DNA from: Egibacter rhizosphaerae
Lineage (GTDB): Bacteria > Actinomycetota > Nitriliruptoria > Euzebyales > Egibacteraceae
DNA length: 64,000 nt
Direction: 5' to 3'
NCBI RefSeq assembly: GCF_004322855.1
Contig: NZ_CP036402.1
Span: 2,852,001-2,916,000 of the forward strand
Shown here: positions 14,501 through 23,675 of the stretch, in pieces
Layout of the letters: every line of letters begins with the position of its first letter
How positions within the stretch are numbered: the stretch's first letter is position 1
The notes under the pieces: model-generated
The model's input: the letters and a program-made list of their open reading frames with translations, nothing else
Database searches by the model: none
What the model was told of the DNA's origin: nothing
Position numbers and translations under genes: made by a program

Positions 14501-15037
14501 ATGAGCCGCATCGGCAAGGAGCCGATCACCCTCCCCGACGGGGTCGACGTGACCGTCGGCCAGGGGGAGGTCACCGTGGACGGCCCCAAGGGTACGCTGT
14601 CCCAGCACGTCGACCCGGGGATGTCGATCGAGGTCGTCGACGGTCGCGTCGACATCGAGCGCCCGGACGACTCGCAGGAGAGCCGTGCGCGCCACGGCCT
14701 CACCCGCGCCCTCATCGCGAACATGGTGCACGGTGTGCACGAGGGTTGGCGCCGTGAGTTGCAGATCGTGGGCGTCGGCTACCGCGCGCAGAAGCGAGGC
14801 AGCGGGGTGCAGATCCAGGTCGGCTACAGCCACTCGGTCGACGTCGAGGCGCCCGACGGGATCGACCTCGAGGTCCCCAGCCCCACCCAGATCGTGGTGT
14901 CGGGAGCCGACAAGCAGCGGGTCGGCCAGGTCGCCGCCGACATCCGCAAAATACGCAGGCCGGAGCCGTACAAGGGCAAGGGGATCCGCTACGCCGGTGA
15001 GGAAGTCCGGCGCAAGTCCGGCAAGGCCGCCGGCTGA
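14501..15037 (+). CDS. rplF: 50S ribosomal protein L6
   Basis: L6 lies near the sarcin-ricin loop. The 178-residue protein begins [19 protein letters not shown] and shows the duplicated fold, with [16 protein letters not shown] and [24 protein letters not shown] at the end. GAGAGGAG precedes the ATG at 14501. Confidence 0.98.
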   Translation: MSRIGKEPITLPDGVDVTVGQGEVTVDGPKGTLSQHVDPGMSIEVVDGRVDIERPDDSQESRARHGLTRALIANMVHGVHEGWRRELQIVGVGYRAQKRGSGVQIQVGYSHSVDVEAPDGIDLEVPSPTQIVVSGADKQRVGQVAADIRKIRRPEPYKGKGIRYAGEEVRRKSGKAAG

Positions 15038-15134
15038 CCCGTCCGTCCCCCCGAGGACCGACCGCTCGATCGTTCGCGTCCCGCGCACCCGCCGGTGCCG
15101 CACGAGGCCGGCGGCCGCGGACGAGGAGGCAGTG

Positions 15135-15497
15135 ATGACGAACACGACCGACAAACGCCGCGCACGAGAGCGCCGACACCGGCGTGTCCGCGGCAAGATC
15201 CAGGGCACGGCCGAGCGGCCACGCCTCAACGTCTACCGGTCCAACCGTGCGATCTACGCGCAGGTGATCGACGACGGCGAGGGCCGTACGATCGTGGCAG
15301 CGAACAGTCTCGAGGACGGCGTCGCAGCGGAGGGCGACGGCAAGGTTGGCGCCGCGCGGGCCGTCGGCGAGCTGGTCGGCCGGCGTGCGAGCGAGGCCGG
15401 CATCGGCGAGGTCGTGTTCGACCGTGGCGGCAACCGCTACCACGGGCGTATCGCGGCCCTGGCCGACGGCGCCCGCGAAGCCGGTCTGCAGTTCTAG
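15135..15497 (+). CDS. rplR: 50S ribosomal protein L18
   Basis: L18 binds 5S rRNA with L5. The 120-residue protein has a basic N-terminus ([19 protein letters not shown]), then [20 protein letters not shown] and the C-terminal [26 protein letters not shown], typical. The start is ATG 15135 (a GTG at 15132 is possible); GAGGAGG is upstream. Confidence 0.98.
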   Translation: MTNTTDKRRARERRHRRVRGKIQGTAERPRLNVYRSNRAIYAQVIDDGEGRTIVAANSLEDGVAAEGDGKVGAARAVGELVGRRASEAGIGEVVFDRGGNRYHGRIAALADGAREAGLQF

Positions 15498-15597
15498 CCG
15501 CCAGCCCGGCCGCGCCCCGAGCGCGGTCGGGCATCACCCGTCACACGACCCAGCCAGCGACCACGCAACAACCGGAGATCAAGGTCAGGGAGCAACC

Positions 15598-16176
15598 ATG
15601 GCAGCAGCAGGTGGACGCGGAGGCCGCGGCGGCCGCGGTCGGGGGCGCGAGGAAGAGCGCAGCCCCTACGAGGAGAAGGTCGTCGCGATCAACCGCGTGG
15701 CCAAGGTCGTCAAGGGCGGCCGCCGCTTCTCCTTCACGGCGCTCGTCGTGGTCGGCGACGGTGAAGGCACCGTCGGCGTCGGCTACGGCAAGGCCAAGGA
15801 AGTCCCCGCGGCGATCCAGAAGGGCGTCGAGGAGGGCAAGAAGAACCTGTTCAAGGTTCCGATGATCCAGCGCACGATCGTCCACGAGGTCACTGCCCGC
15901 GACGATGCGGGCTGGGTCGTGCTGAAGCCTGCCGCGCCCGGGACCGGTGTCATCGCGGGCGGGCCGATGCGCGCCGTGCTCGAGTCCGCCGGGATCGGTG
16001 ACGTGCTCGCGAAGTCGATGGGCACGGCCAACGCCCTCAACGTGGTCGGCGCCACGGTCAGCGCGCTCAAGTCGCTGCGTTGGCCCGAGGAGGTCGCTCG
16101 GCTGCGTGACGTGGAGCTGGAGGAGATCCTGCCCCGCAAGATGCTCGAGAACATGAAGGCGCCGACCGATGCGTGA
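15598..16176 (+). CDS. rpsE: 30S ribosomal protein S5
   Basis: S5 lies at the mRNA entry channel and influences accuracy. The 192-residue protein has a Gly/Arg-rich N-terminus ([14 protein letters not shown]), then [31 protein letters not shown] and [25 protein letters not shown]. The first ATG at 15598 has CAGGGAG upstream. Its end overlaps rpmD by eight bases. Confidence 0.98.
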   Translation: MAAAGGRGGRGGRGRGREEERSPYEEKVVAINRVAKVVKGGRRFSFTALVVVGDGEGTVGVGYGKAKEVPAAIQKGVEEGKKNLFKVPMIQRTIVHEVTARDDAGWVVLKPAAPGTGVIAGGPMRAVLESAGIGDVLAKSMGTANALNVVGATVSALKSLRWPEEVARLRDVELEEILPRKMLENMKAPTDA

Positions 16177-16615
16177 GCTCGAGGTCACCCAGGTCCGCTC
16201 GACGAGCGGGCAGCAGGAGGGGCAGCGTCGCACGTTGCGTGCGCTGGGCCTGCGCCGCCGGCACCAGACCGTCACCCGGCCCGACCGGCCGGAGGTACGC
16301 GGGATGCTCGCGAAGGTCGCTCACCTCGTCGAGGTGCGCTACCCGGGCGAGGGCGAGGTCCTCGACCTCGAGCCGGGTCAGGAGCCGAAGGGGGTCGGGA
16401 ACCCGCCCGCCGGCCAGTCCGTTGCCGACGACGAGGCGGCCGAGATCGCGGCGGCTGAGGAGGCCGCGCTGACAGAGACCGAGTCCGAAGGCGACGTCGA
16501 CCCCGTGCCCGAGCAACTCGAGGAGGCCGACCTCGACGAGCCGGCCGACGATGAGAACGCCGAGGCGGACGACACCGCTGACACCACCGAGGACGCCGAA
16601 GAGGCAGACCGATGA
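16169..16615 (+). CDS. rpmD: 50S ribosomal protein L30 with long acidic tail
   Basis: Residues 1-60 are the complete small L30 fold: [33 protein letters not shown]... [13 protein letters not shown]. Residues 61-148 are an extra, strongly acidic tail rich in Glu, Asp and Ala, so the protein is more than twice the usual 58-62 residues. The ATG lies inside the end of rpsE and the TGA overlaps the rplO start (ATGA), so all three genes are coupled. The tail is predicted to be disordered. Confidence 0.95.
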   Translation: MRELEVTQVRSTSGQQEGQRRTLRALGLRRRHQTVTRPDRPEVRGMLAKVAHLVEVRYPGEGEVLDLEPGQEPKGVGNPPAGQSVADDEAAEIAAAEEAALTETESEGDVDPVPEQLEEADLDEPADDENAEADDTADTTEDAEEADR

Positions 16616-17076
16616 AGATCCACCACTTGAAGCCCGCGCCGGGATCCCGCAAGTCACGCACCCGCAAGGGGCGCGGCGAGTCGGCCGGGAAGGGCAAGAC
16701 CGCCGGCCGTGGGATGAAGGGCACGAAGGCGCGCGGCCAGGTGCCCGCCGGCTTCGAGGGCGGGCAGCTACCGCTGCAGCGCCGCCTGCCCAAGATCGGC
16801 GGGTTCACGAACCCGAATCGTGTCGAGTACCGGACCGTCAACGTGGGCGAGCTGGAGCGCGCGTTCGCGGACGGCACCTCCGTCGGCCCCGACGAGCTGC
16901 ACGCAGCGGGGCTGGTCCGCAAGGGCGACGCCCCCGTGAAGGTGCTGGGGGACGGGGAGCTCTCGCGCGCGCTGACGGTGCGCGCGCACGCGTTCAGCGG
17001 CAGCGCCCGCCGCAAGATCGACGAGGCCGGCGGCTCGGCCGAGCAGCTGTCCCGCGAGGCCACCGGCCGCAGGTAG
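16612..17076 (+). CDS. rplO: 50S ribosomal protein L15
   Basis: L15 is a late-assembly protein of the large subunit. The 154-residue sequence has the glycine-rich N-terminal half (RTRKGRGESAGKGKTAGRGMKGTKARGQ, with GFEGGQLPLQRRLPKIGGF) and the C-terminal domain ending in basic residues. Its ATG overlaps the rpmD stop by four bases. Confidence 0.98.
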   Translation: MKIHHLKPAPGSRKSRTRKGRGESAGKGKTAGRGMKGTKARGQVPAGFEGGQLPLQRRLPKIGGFTNPNRVEYRTVNVGELERAFADGTSVGPDELHAAGLVRKGDAPVKVLGDGELSRALTVRAHAFSGSARRKIDEAGGSAEQLSREATGRR

Positions 17077-17098
17077 TCGCCCGCTCAGAGGAAACCCC

Positions 17099-18400
17099 AT
17101 GCTTCGCGCGTTCGCCAACGCCTTCAAGATCCCCGACCTTCGGGGCAAGATCTTCTTCACGATCGCGATCATCGCGGTCTACCGCCTGGGGGCGCACATC
17201 CCGACCCCGGGCGTCGACTTCGCGACCCTGCAGGGGTTCCTCGCGGGCGCACAGGCCGAGGGACCCGGCCAGCTGGTGAACCTGTTCAGCGGCGGCGCGT
17301 TCAACCAGCTGTCGGTGTTCGCCCTGGGGATCATGCCCTACATCACGGCGAGCATCATCATGCAGTTGCTCACGGTCGTGATCCCGAAGGTCGAGGAGTG
17401 GAAGAAGGAGGGCGAGACCGGGCAGAAGAAGATCAACCAGTGGACGCGCTACCTCACGGTGGCGCTCGCGCTCGTGCAGTCCACCGGGCTGATCGTCATG
17501 ATCGGGCAGGGCAACCTGCTCGGCTTCGGTCAGTTGCCCGCCGGCATCACGCTCATCCCCGAGGACTCGATCCCGCTGCGGGCCCTGATGATCCTCACGA
17601 TGACGGCCGGCACCGCGCTCATCATGTACCTGGGCGAGCTCATCAGCCAGCGCGGGGTCGGCAACGGGATGAGCCTCATCATCTTCTCGGCGATCGTCTC
17701 CGAGATCCCCAACCAGGGCAACGCGATCCTGCAGGCCGCCGGTGAGATGGTGTTCGCGGTCGCCGTGGCCGTGGGGTTGCTGCTGATCGTCGCCGTCGTC
17801 TTCGTCGAGCTGGGCCAGCGGCGGATCCCGGTCGAGTACGCCAAGCGGCAGGTCGGACGGCGCACCTACGGGGGCAGCCAGACCTACATCCCGCTCAAGG
17901 TGAACCAGTCGGGCGTCATCCCGATCATCTTCGCCTCCTCCATCCTCTTCATCCCGTCGCTCACCACCGGGCTGATCGACAACCCCGCGTTCACGCAGTT
18001 CGTCGAGCGCCACCTCAACCCCGAGAACCCGAGCTTCTGGTTCATCGCGGTGTACTTCGGGATGACGATGTTCTTCGCCTTCTTCTACACGGCGATCACG
18101 TTCAACCCGCAGGACGTGGCCGACAACATGAAGAAGTACGGCGGTTTCATCCCCGGGATCCGCCCGGGCAAGCCGACGGCCGACTACCTCGACTACGTGC
18201 TCACCCGCATCACGAGCGCCGGGTCGATCTACCTTTCGATCATCGCGGTCCTGCCGCTGATCGTCGCCGCGGCGGCGGGCCTGCCGTTCCCCTTCGGCGG
18301 GGCGATGCTGCTCATCGTGGTCGGGGTGGGGTTGAACACGATGCGCCAGATCGAGAGCCAGCTCCTGCAGCGCGACTACGAGGGTTTCATCCGCAGCTAG
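17099..18400 (+). CDS. secY: Preprotein translocase subunit SecY
   Basis: SecY forms the protein-conducting channel in the membrane with SecE and SecG. The 433-residue protein starts MLRAFANAFKIPDLRGKIFFTIAIIAVYRLGAHIPTPG and has about ten membrane segments; FALGIMPYITASIIMQLL and the C-terminal cytoplasmic loops with GGFIPGIRPGKPTADYLDYVLTRIT are hallmark sequences. It follows rplO by 22 bases with AGAGGAAA upstream and leads into adk. Confidence 0.98.
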   Translation: MLRAFANAFKIPDLRGKIFFTIAIIAVYRLGAHIPTPGVDFATLQGFLAGAQAEGPGQLVNLFSGGAFNQLSVFALGIMPYITASIIMQLLTVVIPKVEEWKKEGETGQKKINQWTRYLTVALALVQSTGLIVMIGQGNLLGFGQLPAGITLIPEDSIPLRALMILTMTAGTALIMYLGELISQRGVGNGMSLIIFSAIVSEIPNQGNAILQAAGEMVFAVAVAVGLLLIVAVVFVELGQRRIPVEYAKRQVGRRTYGGSQTYIPLKVNQSGVIPIIFASSILFIPSLTTGLIDNPAFTQFVERHLNPENPSFWFIAVYFGMTMFFAFFYTAITFNPQDVADNMKKYGGFIPGIRPGKPTADYLDYVLTRITSAGSIYLSIIAVLPLIVAAAAGLPFPFGGAMLLIVVGVGLNTMRQIESQLLQRDYEGFIRS

Positions 18401-18514
18401 CAGCGGCCGGTCCGCTCGTTCGGCCCGCGCCCGACGTACTCGAGCAGGGTCGGGCGCCGTCCGGGCCGACCCACGACTCGGTCGTCGTTCGGCCGACACA
18501 GAAGAGGAGACATC

Positions 18515-19090
18515 GTGCGACTGGTCCTTCTCGGCCCCCCGGGGGCGGGCAAAGGCACACAGGCCGAGCTGATCGCTCGCGATCACGGGATCCCACACGT
18601 CTCGACGGGCGACATCTTCCGTGCGAACGTCGGGCAGGAGACCCAGCTCGGGCTGGAGGCGACGGCCTACATGGACCGCGGCGAGCTCGTCCCCGACGAC
18701 GTCGTCAACCGGATGGTCGAGGATCGCCTCGCCCAGCCCGACGCGGCCCCGGGCTTCCTGCTGGACGGCTATCCGCGCACGACGGCGCAGGCCGAGGCCC
18801 TCGAACTCCTGCTGCAGGAGCGGGACACGCCGCTGGACGCCGTCCTACGCTTCGTGGTCCCCGAGGAGGAGTTGCTCGCCCGCCTCGAGGCCCGACGCGA
18901 GGCGGAGCACCGCAGCGACGACGACGCCGAGGTGATCCGCAAGCGCCTGGTGGAGTACCGCTCGAAGACCGCGCCGCTCGAGGACTTCTACGCCGAGCGC
19001 GGGCTCGTGCGCGACATCGACGCCGTCGGCACCGTCGAAGAGGTGCGCGAGCGGGCCGAGAAGGTGCTACAAGGCCTCAAGGGGGCGTGA
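18515..19090 (+). CDS. adk: Adenylate kinase
   Basis: Adk interconverts ATP + AMP and 2 ADP. The 191-residue protein has the P-loop GPPGAGKGTQ (residues 7-16), the AMP-site segments STGDIFR and DGYPRT, and a short LID without zinc ligands, the usual actinobacterial short form. The start is GTG at 18515 after AGAGGAGA. Its TGA overlaps a GTG at 19087, but the map start is placed further on. Confidence 0.97.
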   Translation: MRLVLLGPPGAGKGTQAELIARDHGIPHVSTGDIFRANVGQETQLGLEATAYMDRGELVPDDVVNRMVEDRLAQPDAAPGFLLDGYPRTTAQAEALELLLQERDTPLDAVLRFVVPEEELLARLEARREAEHRSDDDAEVIRKRLVEYRSKTAPLEDFYAERGLVRDIDAVGTVEEVRERAEKVLQGLKGA

Positions 19091-19161
19091 TCCGCACACC
19101 GCGCCAACGCCTCCGCCAGCTGCGGGGAGTGGCCCGCACCGACCAGCCGAAAGGCGCCCCG

Positions 19162-19998
19162 ATGATCGTCCGCAAGTCCGCCCAGGAGATCGAGGCCATG
19201 GCTCGTGCCGGGGCCGTCGCCGCCCGGGCGCACGAGGCGATGCGTGACGCCCTCGAGCCGGGCATGTCGACCGGGGACCTGGACGCCATCGCCGAGCGCG
19301 AGATCGTCGGGGCCGGTGCGCAACCCTCGTTCAAGGGCTACCGGGGCTTCCCCGGGTCCGTCTGCACCTCGGTCAACGAGCAGATCGTGCACGGGATCCC
19401 CCGGTCCGACGTGATCCTGCAGGCCGGCGACCTCGTCAAGCTCGACACCGGCGCGATCGTCGACGGGTACCACAGCGACACCGCCGTTACCTGGATCGTG
19501 GGCGGCGAGGATGCTGCCCCTCCCGAGGTCCGCGAGCTCGTGGCCCGAACCCGCGCCGCCCTGTGGGCAGGCCTGCAGGCCGCGCTCGTCGGCAACCGGA
19601 TCGGCGACATCTCCGCCGCGGTCGAGGCGCAGTCCCAATCGCGTGCGTACGGCGTCGTCAAGGAGTACGTCGGCCACGGCCTCGGCCGAGCACTCCACGA
19701 GGAGCCCCAGGTCCCGAACTACGGGCGAGCCGGACGGGGGCCCAAACTCGTGCGCGGCCTCGTCATCGCGATCGAGCCGATGTTCAACCTCGGGACCGCG
19801 GACACGGAGGTGCTCGAGGACGACTGGACCGTCGTCACCGCCGATCGGGCGCTGTCAGCCCACTGGGAACACACGGTCGCGGTCACCGACGACGGCCCGC
19901 GTGTGCTGACCGCACGCCGCGACGAACCGACGTACCCGCTCGACGAGCCCGACCGCGTGCCCGGACGCGAACTCGTCGTGGACGCCAGTAGCGCCTGA
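19162..19998 (+). CDS. map: Methionine aminopeptidase, type I
   Basis: MetAP removes the initiator Met from new proteins. The 278-residue product begins MIVRKSAQEIEAMARAG, the typical N-terminus. The metal ligands are visible: Asp in KLDTGAIVDGYHSDTAVTW (two), His in GHGLGRALHEEPQVPN, Glu in IAIEPMF and Glu in HWEHTVAV. The ATG at 19162 (GAAAGG upstream) is preferred; an alternative GTG at 19087 overlapping the adk stop would add 25 residues of no family similarity. Downstream, where infA normally lies, is a non-coding gap. Confidence 0.95.
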   Translation: MIVRKSAQEIEAMARAGAVAARAHEAMRDALEPGMSTGDLDAIAEREIVGAGAQPSFKGYRGFPGSVCTSVNEQIVHGIPRSDVILQAGDLVKLDTGAIVDGYHSDTAVTWIVGGEDAAPPEVRELVARTRAALWAGLQAALVGNRIGDISAAVEAQSQSRAYGVVKEYVGHGLGRALHEEPQVPNYGRAGRGPKLVRGLVIAIEPMFNLGTADTEVLEDDWTVVTADRALSAHWEHTVAVTDDGPRVLTARRDEPTYPLDEPDRVPGRELVVDASSA

Positions 19999-20007
19999 TG
20001 CTAGAGT
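19979..20007 (+). promoter_or_regulatory. Candidate promoter for the alpha operon
   Basis: TGGACG (19979-19984) and TAGAGT (20002-20007) are spaced by 17 bases at the very end of map. Together they could start a transcript for rpmJ-rpsM-rpsK-rpsD-rpoA-rplQ. The -35 matches four of six consensus bases. The predicted leader would be about 235 nt. Confidence 0.4.
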
Positions 20008-20244
20008 CTGAGGTCGGCCCTGGGCGGCATCCACATGTTGCCGCCTTATTGGGCCGTTCGTGTTGTCTTGAGAGCCGTTGCGGCCGATGGTCCCAGCCGC
20101 AGGGCGTCAGTGGGGCAGGTGCCAGCCTCGACGGACAACCCGGTCTCGGAGCCACGGTCTGAGGCCGCGCACCTGGGATCGCGGCGCCTCGCGCCGACCG
20201 CTGACCGAGTCCACCAGAACCGTTCGACGACAAGGGTAGAAGCC
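20008..20244 (+). other. Non-coding gap where infA is expected
   Basis: Between map and rpmJ most actinobacteria carry infA (IF-1, 72-73 residues). Here 246 bases hold no frame resembling IF-1: none of the forward frames shows its conserved start or its HISGKMR-type or GD(R/K)V-type segments. Part of the stretch (about 20030-20075) is less GC-rich than its surroundings. I see no gene in it. Confidence 0.6.
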
Positions 20245-20358
20245 GTGAAGGTCCAGCCCTCGGTGAAGCGCCAGTGTGACCGGTGCCGGATCATCCGCCG
20301 GCACGGGCGGATCATGGTGATCTGCTCGAACCCCCGCCACAAGCAGCGGCAGGGCTAG
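20245..20358 (+). CDS. rpmJ: 50S ribosomal protein L36
   Basis: L36 is the smallest ribosomal protein. The 37 residues [20 protein letters not shown]... [13 protein letters not shown] carry the zinc ligands Cys, Cys, Cys and His of the C+ form. The start is GTG at 20245. It is the first gene of the alpha operon here. Confidence 0.96.
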   Translation: MKVQPSVKRQCDRCRIIRRHGRIMVICSNPRHKQRQG

Positions 20359-20391
20359 GACCGGTCCGCTGTTCGCGCCGATCCGCCACCC

Positions 20392-20440
20392 TCGTCACCC
20401 GAGCCCACCGCACCAAGTCGTCACCCGAGCCCACCGCACC
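20392..20440 (+). repeat. Tandem 26-bp direct repeat upstream of rpsM
   Basis: The 23 bases 20392-20414 recur exactly at 20418-20440, separated by three bases. The second copy runs directly into the TAGGAGAG ribosome-binding region of rpsM. It looks like a recent local duplication in the rpmJ-rpsM spacer. Confidence 0.9.
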
Positions 20441-20455
20441 TAGGAGAGCGAGCGT

Positions 20456-20842
20456 ATGGCCCGCATCGCCGGTGTCGACCTCCCGCGCGAGAAGCGTCTC
20501 GAGGTCGGCCTGACCTACATCTACGGCATCGGCCACCCGACGGCGCGCCAGATCGTCGTGCAGGCCGGAATCGACCCGCTCACCCGTGTGCGCGACCTGG
20601 ACGACGGGCAGGTCAAGGCGCTGCGGGACATCATCGACGGGGCCTTCCAGGTCGAGGGTGACCTGCGCCGCGAGGTGCAGCAGAACATCAAGCGCAAGGT
20701 CGAGATCAATTCCTACCAGGGCATTCGGCACCGCCGGGCCCTGCCGGTCAACGGCCAGCGCACGCACACGAATGCGCGTACCCGGAAGGGCCGCAAGGCC
20801 ACCGTCGGCGGCGCGGGCAAGCAGAAGAAGCGGAAGCACTGA
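20456..20842 (+). CDS. rpsM: 30S ribosomal protein S13
   Basis: S13 lies in the head and contacts L5 and the P-site tRNA. The 128-residue protein starts [26 protein letters not shown] and has the basic tail with the family motif [32 protein letters not shown] lies upstream of the ATG. Confidence 0.98.
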   Translation: MARIAGVDLPREKRLEVGLTYIYGIGHPTARQIVVQAGIDPLTRVRDLDDGQVKALRDIIDGAFQVEGDLRREVQQNIKRKVEINSYQGIRHRRALPVNGQRTHTNARTRKGRKATVGGAGKQKKRKH

Positions 20843-20849
20843 GGAGACG

Positions 20850-21251
20850 ATGGCTCAGCAGCGCAAGTCCAGCGAGCGGCGCCAGAAGAAGAAGGATCGC
20901 CGCCAGGTCGCCTACGGGCAGGCCCACGTCAAGAGTTCGTTCAACAACACGATCGTGACGATCACCGACCAGCAGGGTCACGTGCTGACCTGGTCCACGG
21001 CCGGCAACGCCGGCTTCAAGGGCAGCCGCAAGTCGACCCCGTTCGCTGCGCAACTGGCGGCCGAGCAGGCCGCGAAGCGCGCGGGGGAGTTCGGCATGCG
21101 CAAGATCGACGTGTTCGTGTCGGGCCCCGGCTCGGGGCGCGAGACCGCGATTCGTTCGCTCGCCGCGAACGGGCTCGAGGTCGCGGTCATCAAGGACGTG
21201 ACCCCGATCCCGCACAACGGCTGCCGGCCACCGAAGCGCCGCCGCGTCTGA
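20850..21251 (+). CDS. rpsK: 30S ribosomal protein S11
   Basis: S11 lies on the platform near the E-site mRNA. The 133-residue protein has [30 protein letters not shown] and the end [18 protein letters not shown], canonical. The ATG is eight bases after the rpsM stop with GAGGAG across that stop. Confidence 0.98.
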   Translation: MAQQRKSSERRQKKKDRRQVAYGQAHVKSSFNNTIVTITDQQGHVLTWSTAGNAGFKGSRKSTPFAAQLAAEQAAKRAGEFGMRKIDVFVSGPGSGRETAIRSLAANGLEVAVIKDVTPIPHNGCRPPKRRRV

Positions 21252-21288
21252 CGCGCCGCTTTCGACACACGCCACCACGAGGGGTTCC

Positions 21289-21915
21289 ATGGCTCGCTAC
21301 ACCGGACCGGACTGCAAGCTCTGCCGACGCGAACGGCAGAAGCTCTATCTCAAGGGCACCCGCTGCGAGGGTCCCAAGTGCGCGATCGAGAAGCGCCCCT
21401 ACCCGCCGGGAGAGCACGGCCGGGGGCGCATCCGCGAGAGCGAGTACCTGCTGCAGCTGCGCGAGAAGCAGAAGGCGCGGCGCATCTACGGGGTTCTCGA
21501 GAAGCAGTTCCGCAACTACTACGAGGAAGCCAGCCGCTACCGCGGACGTACCGGTGAGGCGCTGCTGGTGTTCCTGGAGCGCCGACTCGACAACGTCGTC
21601 TACCGGGGCGCTCTCGCCCGCAGCCGGGACGAAGCGCGGCAGGTCGTCCGCCACCGTCACGTGCTCGTGAACGGTCGGGTCGTGAACATCCCGTCCTATC
21701 TGGTGAAGGCCGGCGACGTCATCACCATCAAGGAGAAGTCGCGGGACATCCAGGCCGTCCTGGGCGCGCTCGAGATCATCGGCACGAAGACGATCCCGGG
21801 GTGGCTGTCCACCGACCAGTCGAAGCTGCAGATCACCGTGCTCGACACGCCGGAGCGCAGCCAGATCGACACGCCCGTGCAGGAACAGCTCATCGTCGAG
21901 CTCTACTCGAAGTAG
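21289..21915 (+). CDS. rpsD: 30S ribosomal protein S4, zinc-binding type
   Basis: S4 starts small-subunit assembly and is a translational repressor in some bacteria. The 208-residue protein begins [31 protein letters not shown], with four Cys residues that form the zinc site, followed by the S4 RNA-binding domain with [31 protein letters not shown]. Position before rpoA is standard. Confidence 0.98.
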   Translation: MARYTGPDCKLCRRERQKLYLKGTRCEGPKCAIEKRPYPPGEHGRGRIRESEYLLQLREKQKARRIYGVLEKQFRNYYEEASRYRGRTGEALLVFLERRLDNVVYRGALARSRDEARQVVRHRHVLVNGRVVNIPSYLVKAGDVITIKEKSRDIQAVLGALEIIGTKTIPGWLSTDQSKLQITVLDTPERSQIDTPVQEQLIVELYSK

Positions 21916-21990
21916 TCGAGCGACGGTCCGAGGCCGGCGTGCCACGGACCGCCGCTCCTACCCGCGCCGTCAGGAGGAGGCCCGAGGCCC

Positions 21991-22941
21991 GTGCTGACCG
22001 TTCAGCGACCCGGTATCACCGAGGAACCCCTCGTCGAGGGCGTGCGCAGCGTGTTCGCGATCGAACCTCTCGAGCCAGGCTTCGGCTACACGCTCGGCAA
22101 CAGCCTGCGCCGCACCCTGCTGTCGTCCATCCCGGGCGCCGCGGTGACGAGCGTGCGCATCGAGGGGGTCTTGCACGAGTTCAGCTCGATCGACGGCGTC
22201 AAGGAGGATGTCACCGACATCATCCTGAACGTCAAGGATCTCGTGCTGCGCTGCCACTCCGAGGAGCCGGTCGAGATCTTCCTCGGGGGTGAGGGTCCCG
22301 GCGAGATCACCGCGGACTTCATCACCGCGCCGAGCGAGGTCGAGATCCTCAACCGCGATCATCACATCGCGACGCTCAACCGCAAGGGACGCGTCGAGAT
22401 GTACCTGACCGTCGAGCAGGGCCGCGGCTACGTGTCGGCAGAGCGCAACAAGCGCCCCGACCAGCCGATCGGCGTGATCCCTGTCGACTCGATCTACTCG
22501 CCGGTGCGCCGCGTGACTTACCGTGTGGAAGCCACCCGTGTCGAGCAGATGACCAACTACGACCGGCTGCTGCTCGACGTGGAGACCGACGGCTCGGTCA
22601 GTCCCCCGGAGACCCTCGCGTCGGCCGGATCGACGCTGCAGGACCTCTTCGGGCTCTTCAGCGGGTTCGAGGAGTCGGGCCCCGGCGGCCTGTCCATCGG
22701 CGCCGACACCGCTGCTGCCGGACCCCAGTCCCCCAACCTCATGCTGCCGATCGAGGACCTGGACCTGTCGGTGCGCAGCTACAACTGCCTGAAGCGCGAG
22801 GGCGTCGCGACCGTCGGTGAGCTGGTCCAGAAGAGCGAGCAGGACCTGCTCGACATCCGCAACTTCGGGCAGAAGTCCATCGAGGAGGTCAAGCAGAAGC
22901 TGGCCGAGATGGGGCTCTCGCTCTCCGACTACGGCGGCTAG
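21991..22941 (+). CDS. rpoA: RNA polymerase alpha subunit
   Basis: The alpha dimer nucleates RNA polymerase assembly and its C-terminal domain contacts promoter UP elements and activators. The 316-residue protein contains [25 protein letters not shown] in the N-terminal domain and the C-terminal domain helix-hairpin segment [20 protein letters not shown]... [14 protein letters not shown]. The start is GTG at 21991 with AGGAGGAGG upstream. Confidence 0.98.
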   Translation: MLTVQRPGITEEPLVEGVRSVFAIEPLEPGFGYTLGNSLRRTLLSSIPGAAVTSVRIEGVLHEFSSIDGVKEDVTDIILNVKDLVLRCHSEEPVEIFLGGEGPGEITADFITAPSEVEILNRDHHIATLNRKGRVEMYLTVEQGRGYVSAERNKRPDQPIGVIPVDSIYSPVRRVTYRVEATRVEQMTNYDRLLLDVETDGSVSPPETLASAGSTLQDLFGLFSGFEESGPGGLSIGADTAAAGPQSPNLMLPIEDLDLSVRSYNCLKREGVATVGELVQKSEQDLLDIRNFGQKSIEEVKQKLAEMGLSLSDYGG

Positions 22942-23005
22942 CCCGTACGGCTGCCCGCACCGCCCGTCACTCGCCACGAGCCTGCACGCACGAGGGAGCA
23001 CGACC

Positions 23006-23578
23006 ATGCCGACGCCCAAGAAGGGGCCCCGCTTCGGCGGTAGCCCCGGCCACCACAAGCACATGATGGCCAACCTGACCACCGAGCTGATCCGCCACGG
23101 GCGGATCCGCACGACGCAGGCACGGGCGAAGCACGTCCAGCCCCTCGCCGAGAAGATGATCACGCTCGGCAAGCGTGGTGACCTGCACGCCCGTCGGCGC
23201 GCGAACCGTGTCATCGAGGACGAGGAGGTGCTGGCGCGCCTGTTCGACGAGGTCGGGCCGGCCAACGCCGAGCGTCCCGGTGGCTACACGCGCGTCCTGA
23301 AGCTGGGGCCCCGCAAGGGGGATGCCGCACCGATGGCGCTGATCGAGCTGGTCGCCGACAGCGACGGCGACAGCGGCGAGAGCGTGCGCGAGGGGGCGGG
23401 CGCCGCTGGAGCCTGCGCCGGTCGCGGCGTGAGGAGGCGACCGGGGGAGCCCGGGCCGCGCCCGCGGCGGCCGCCACGGCCACCGCGGAGGAGCCCGAGG
23501 CCGATGCCGAAGAAGCCGAGGCCCCCGTTGACGAGTCAGCCGTGGGCGACCCGACCGACGAGAACGTCGAAGGGGTAG
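23006..23578 (+). CDS. rplQ: 50S ribosomal protein L17, C-terminal tail frameshifted
   Basis: Residues 1-117 are normal L17 (MPTPKKGPRFGGSPGHHKHMMANL to PMALIELV). After residue 129 the frame reads a Pro/Arg-rich tail and stops at 23578. One frame over, bases from about 23392 encode RRWSLRRSRREEATGG, then a long Ala/Glu/Asp-rich tail ending ...GDDEDESKG with TGA at 23641-23643. That matches the acidic tails of actinobacterial L17 and of S3 and L30 in this genome. One G missing from the G5 run 23392-23396 would explain it. The true gene probably ends at 23643 (about 211 residues). Confidence 0.9.
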   Translation: MPTPKKGPRFGGSPGHHKHMMANLTTELIRHGRIRTTQARAKHVQPLAEKMITLGKRGDLHARRRANRVIEDEEVLARLFDEVGPANAERPGGYTRVLKLGPRKGDAAPMALIELVADSDGDSGESVREGAGAAGACAGRGVRRRPGEPGPRPRRPPRPPRRSPRPMPKKPRPPLTSQPWATRPTRTSKG

Positions 23579-23675
23579 AGGCCGAGGAGGCCGACGCCTC
23601 CGAGCAGTCCGTCGGCGACGACGAGGACGAGTCCAAGGGCTGACCCTGGCGGCACGAGCGGCCCCGTACCGGCGC

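Noticed and set aside
19087-19161. GTG at 19087 as the start of map
   Set aside because: It would add 25 residues outside the family; MIVRKSAQEIEAM at 19162 is the normal start.
23581-23675. Separate small acidic protein after rplQ
   Set aside because: The frame has no start signal of its own and is best explained as the displaced L17 tail.
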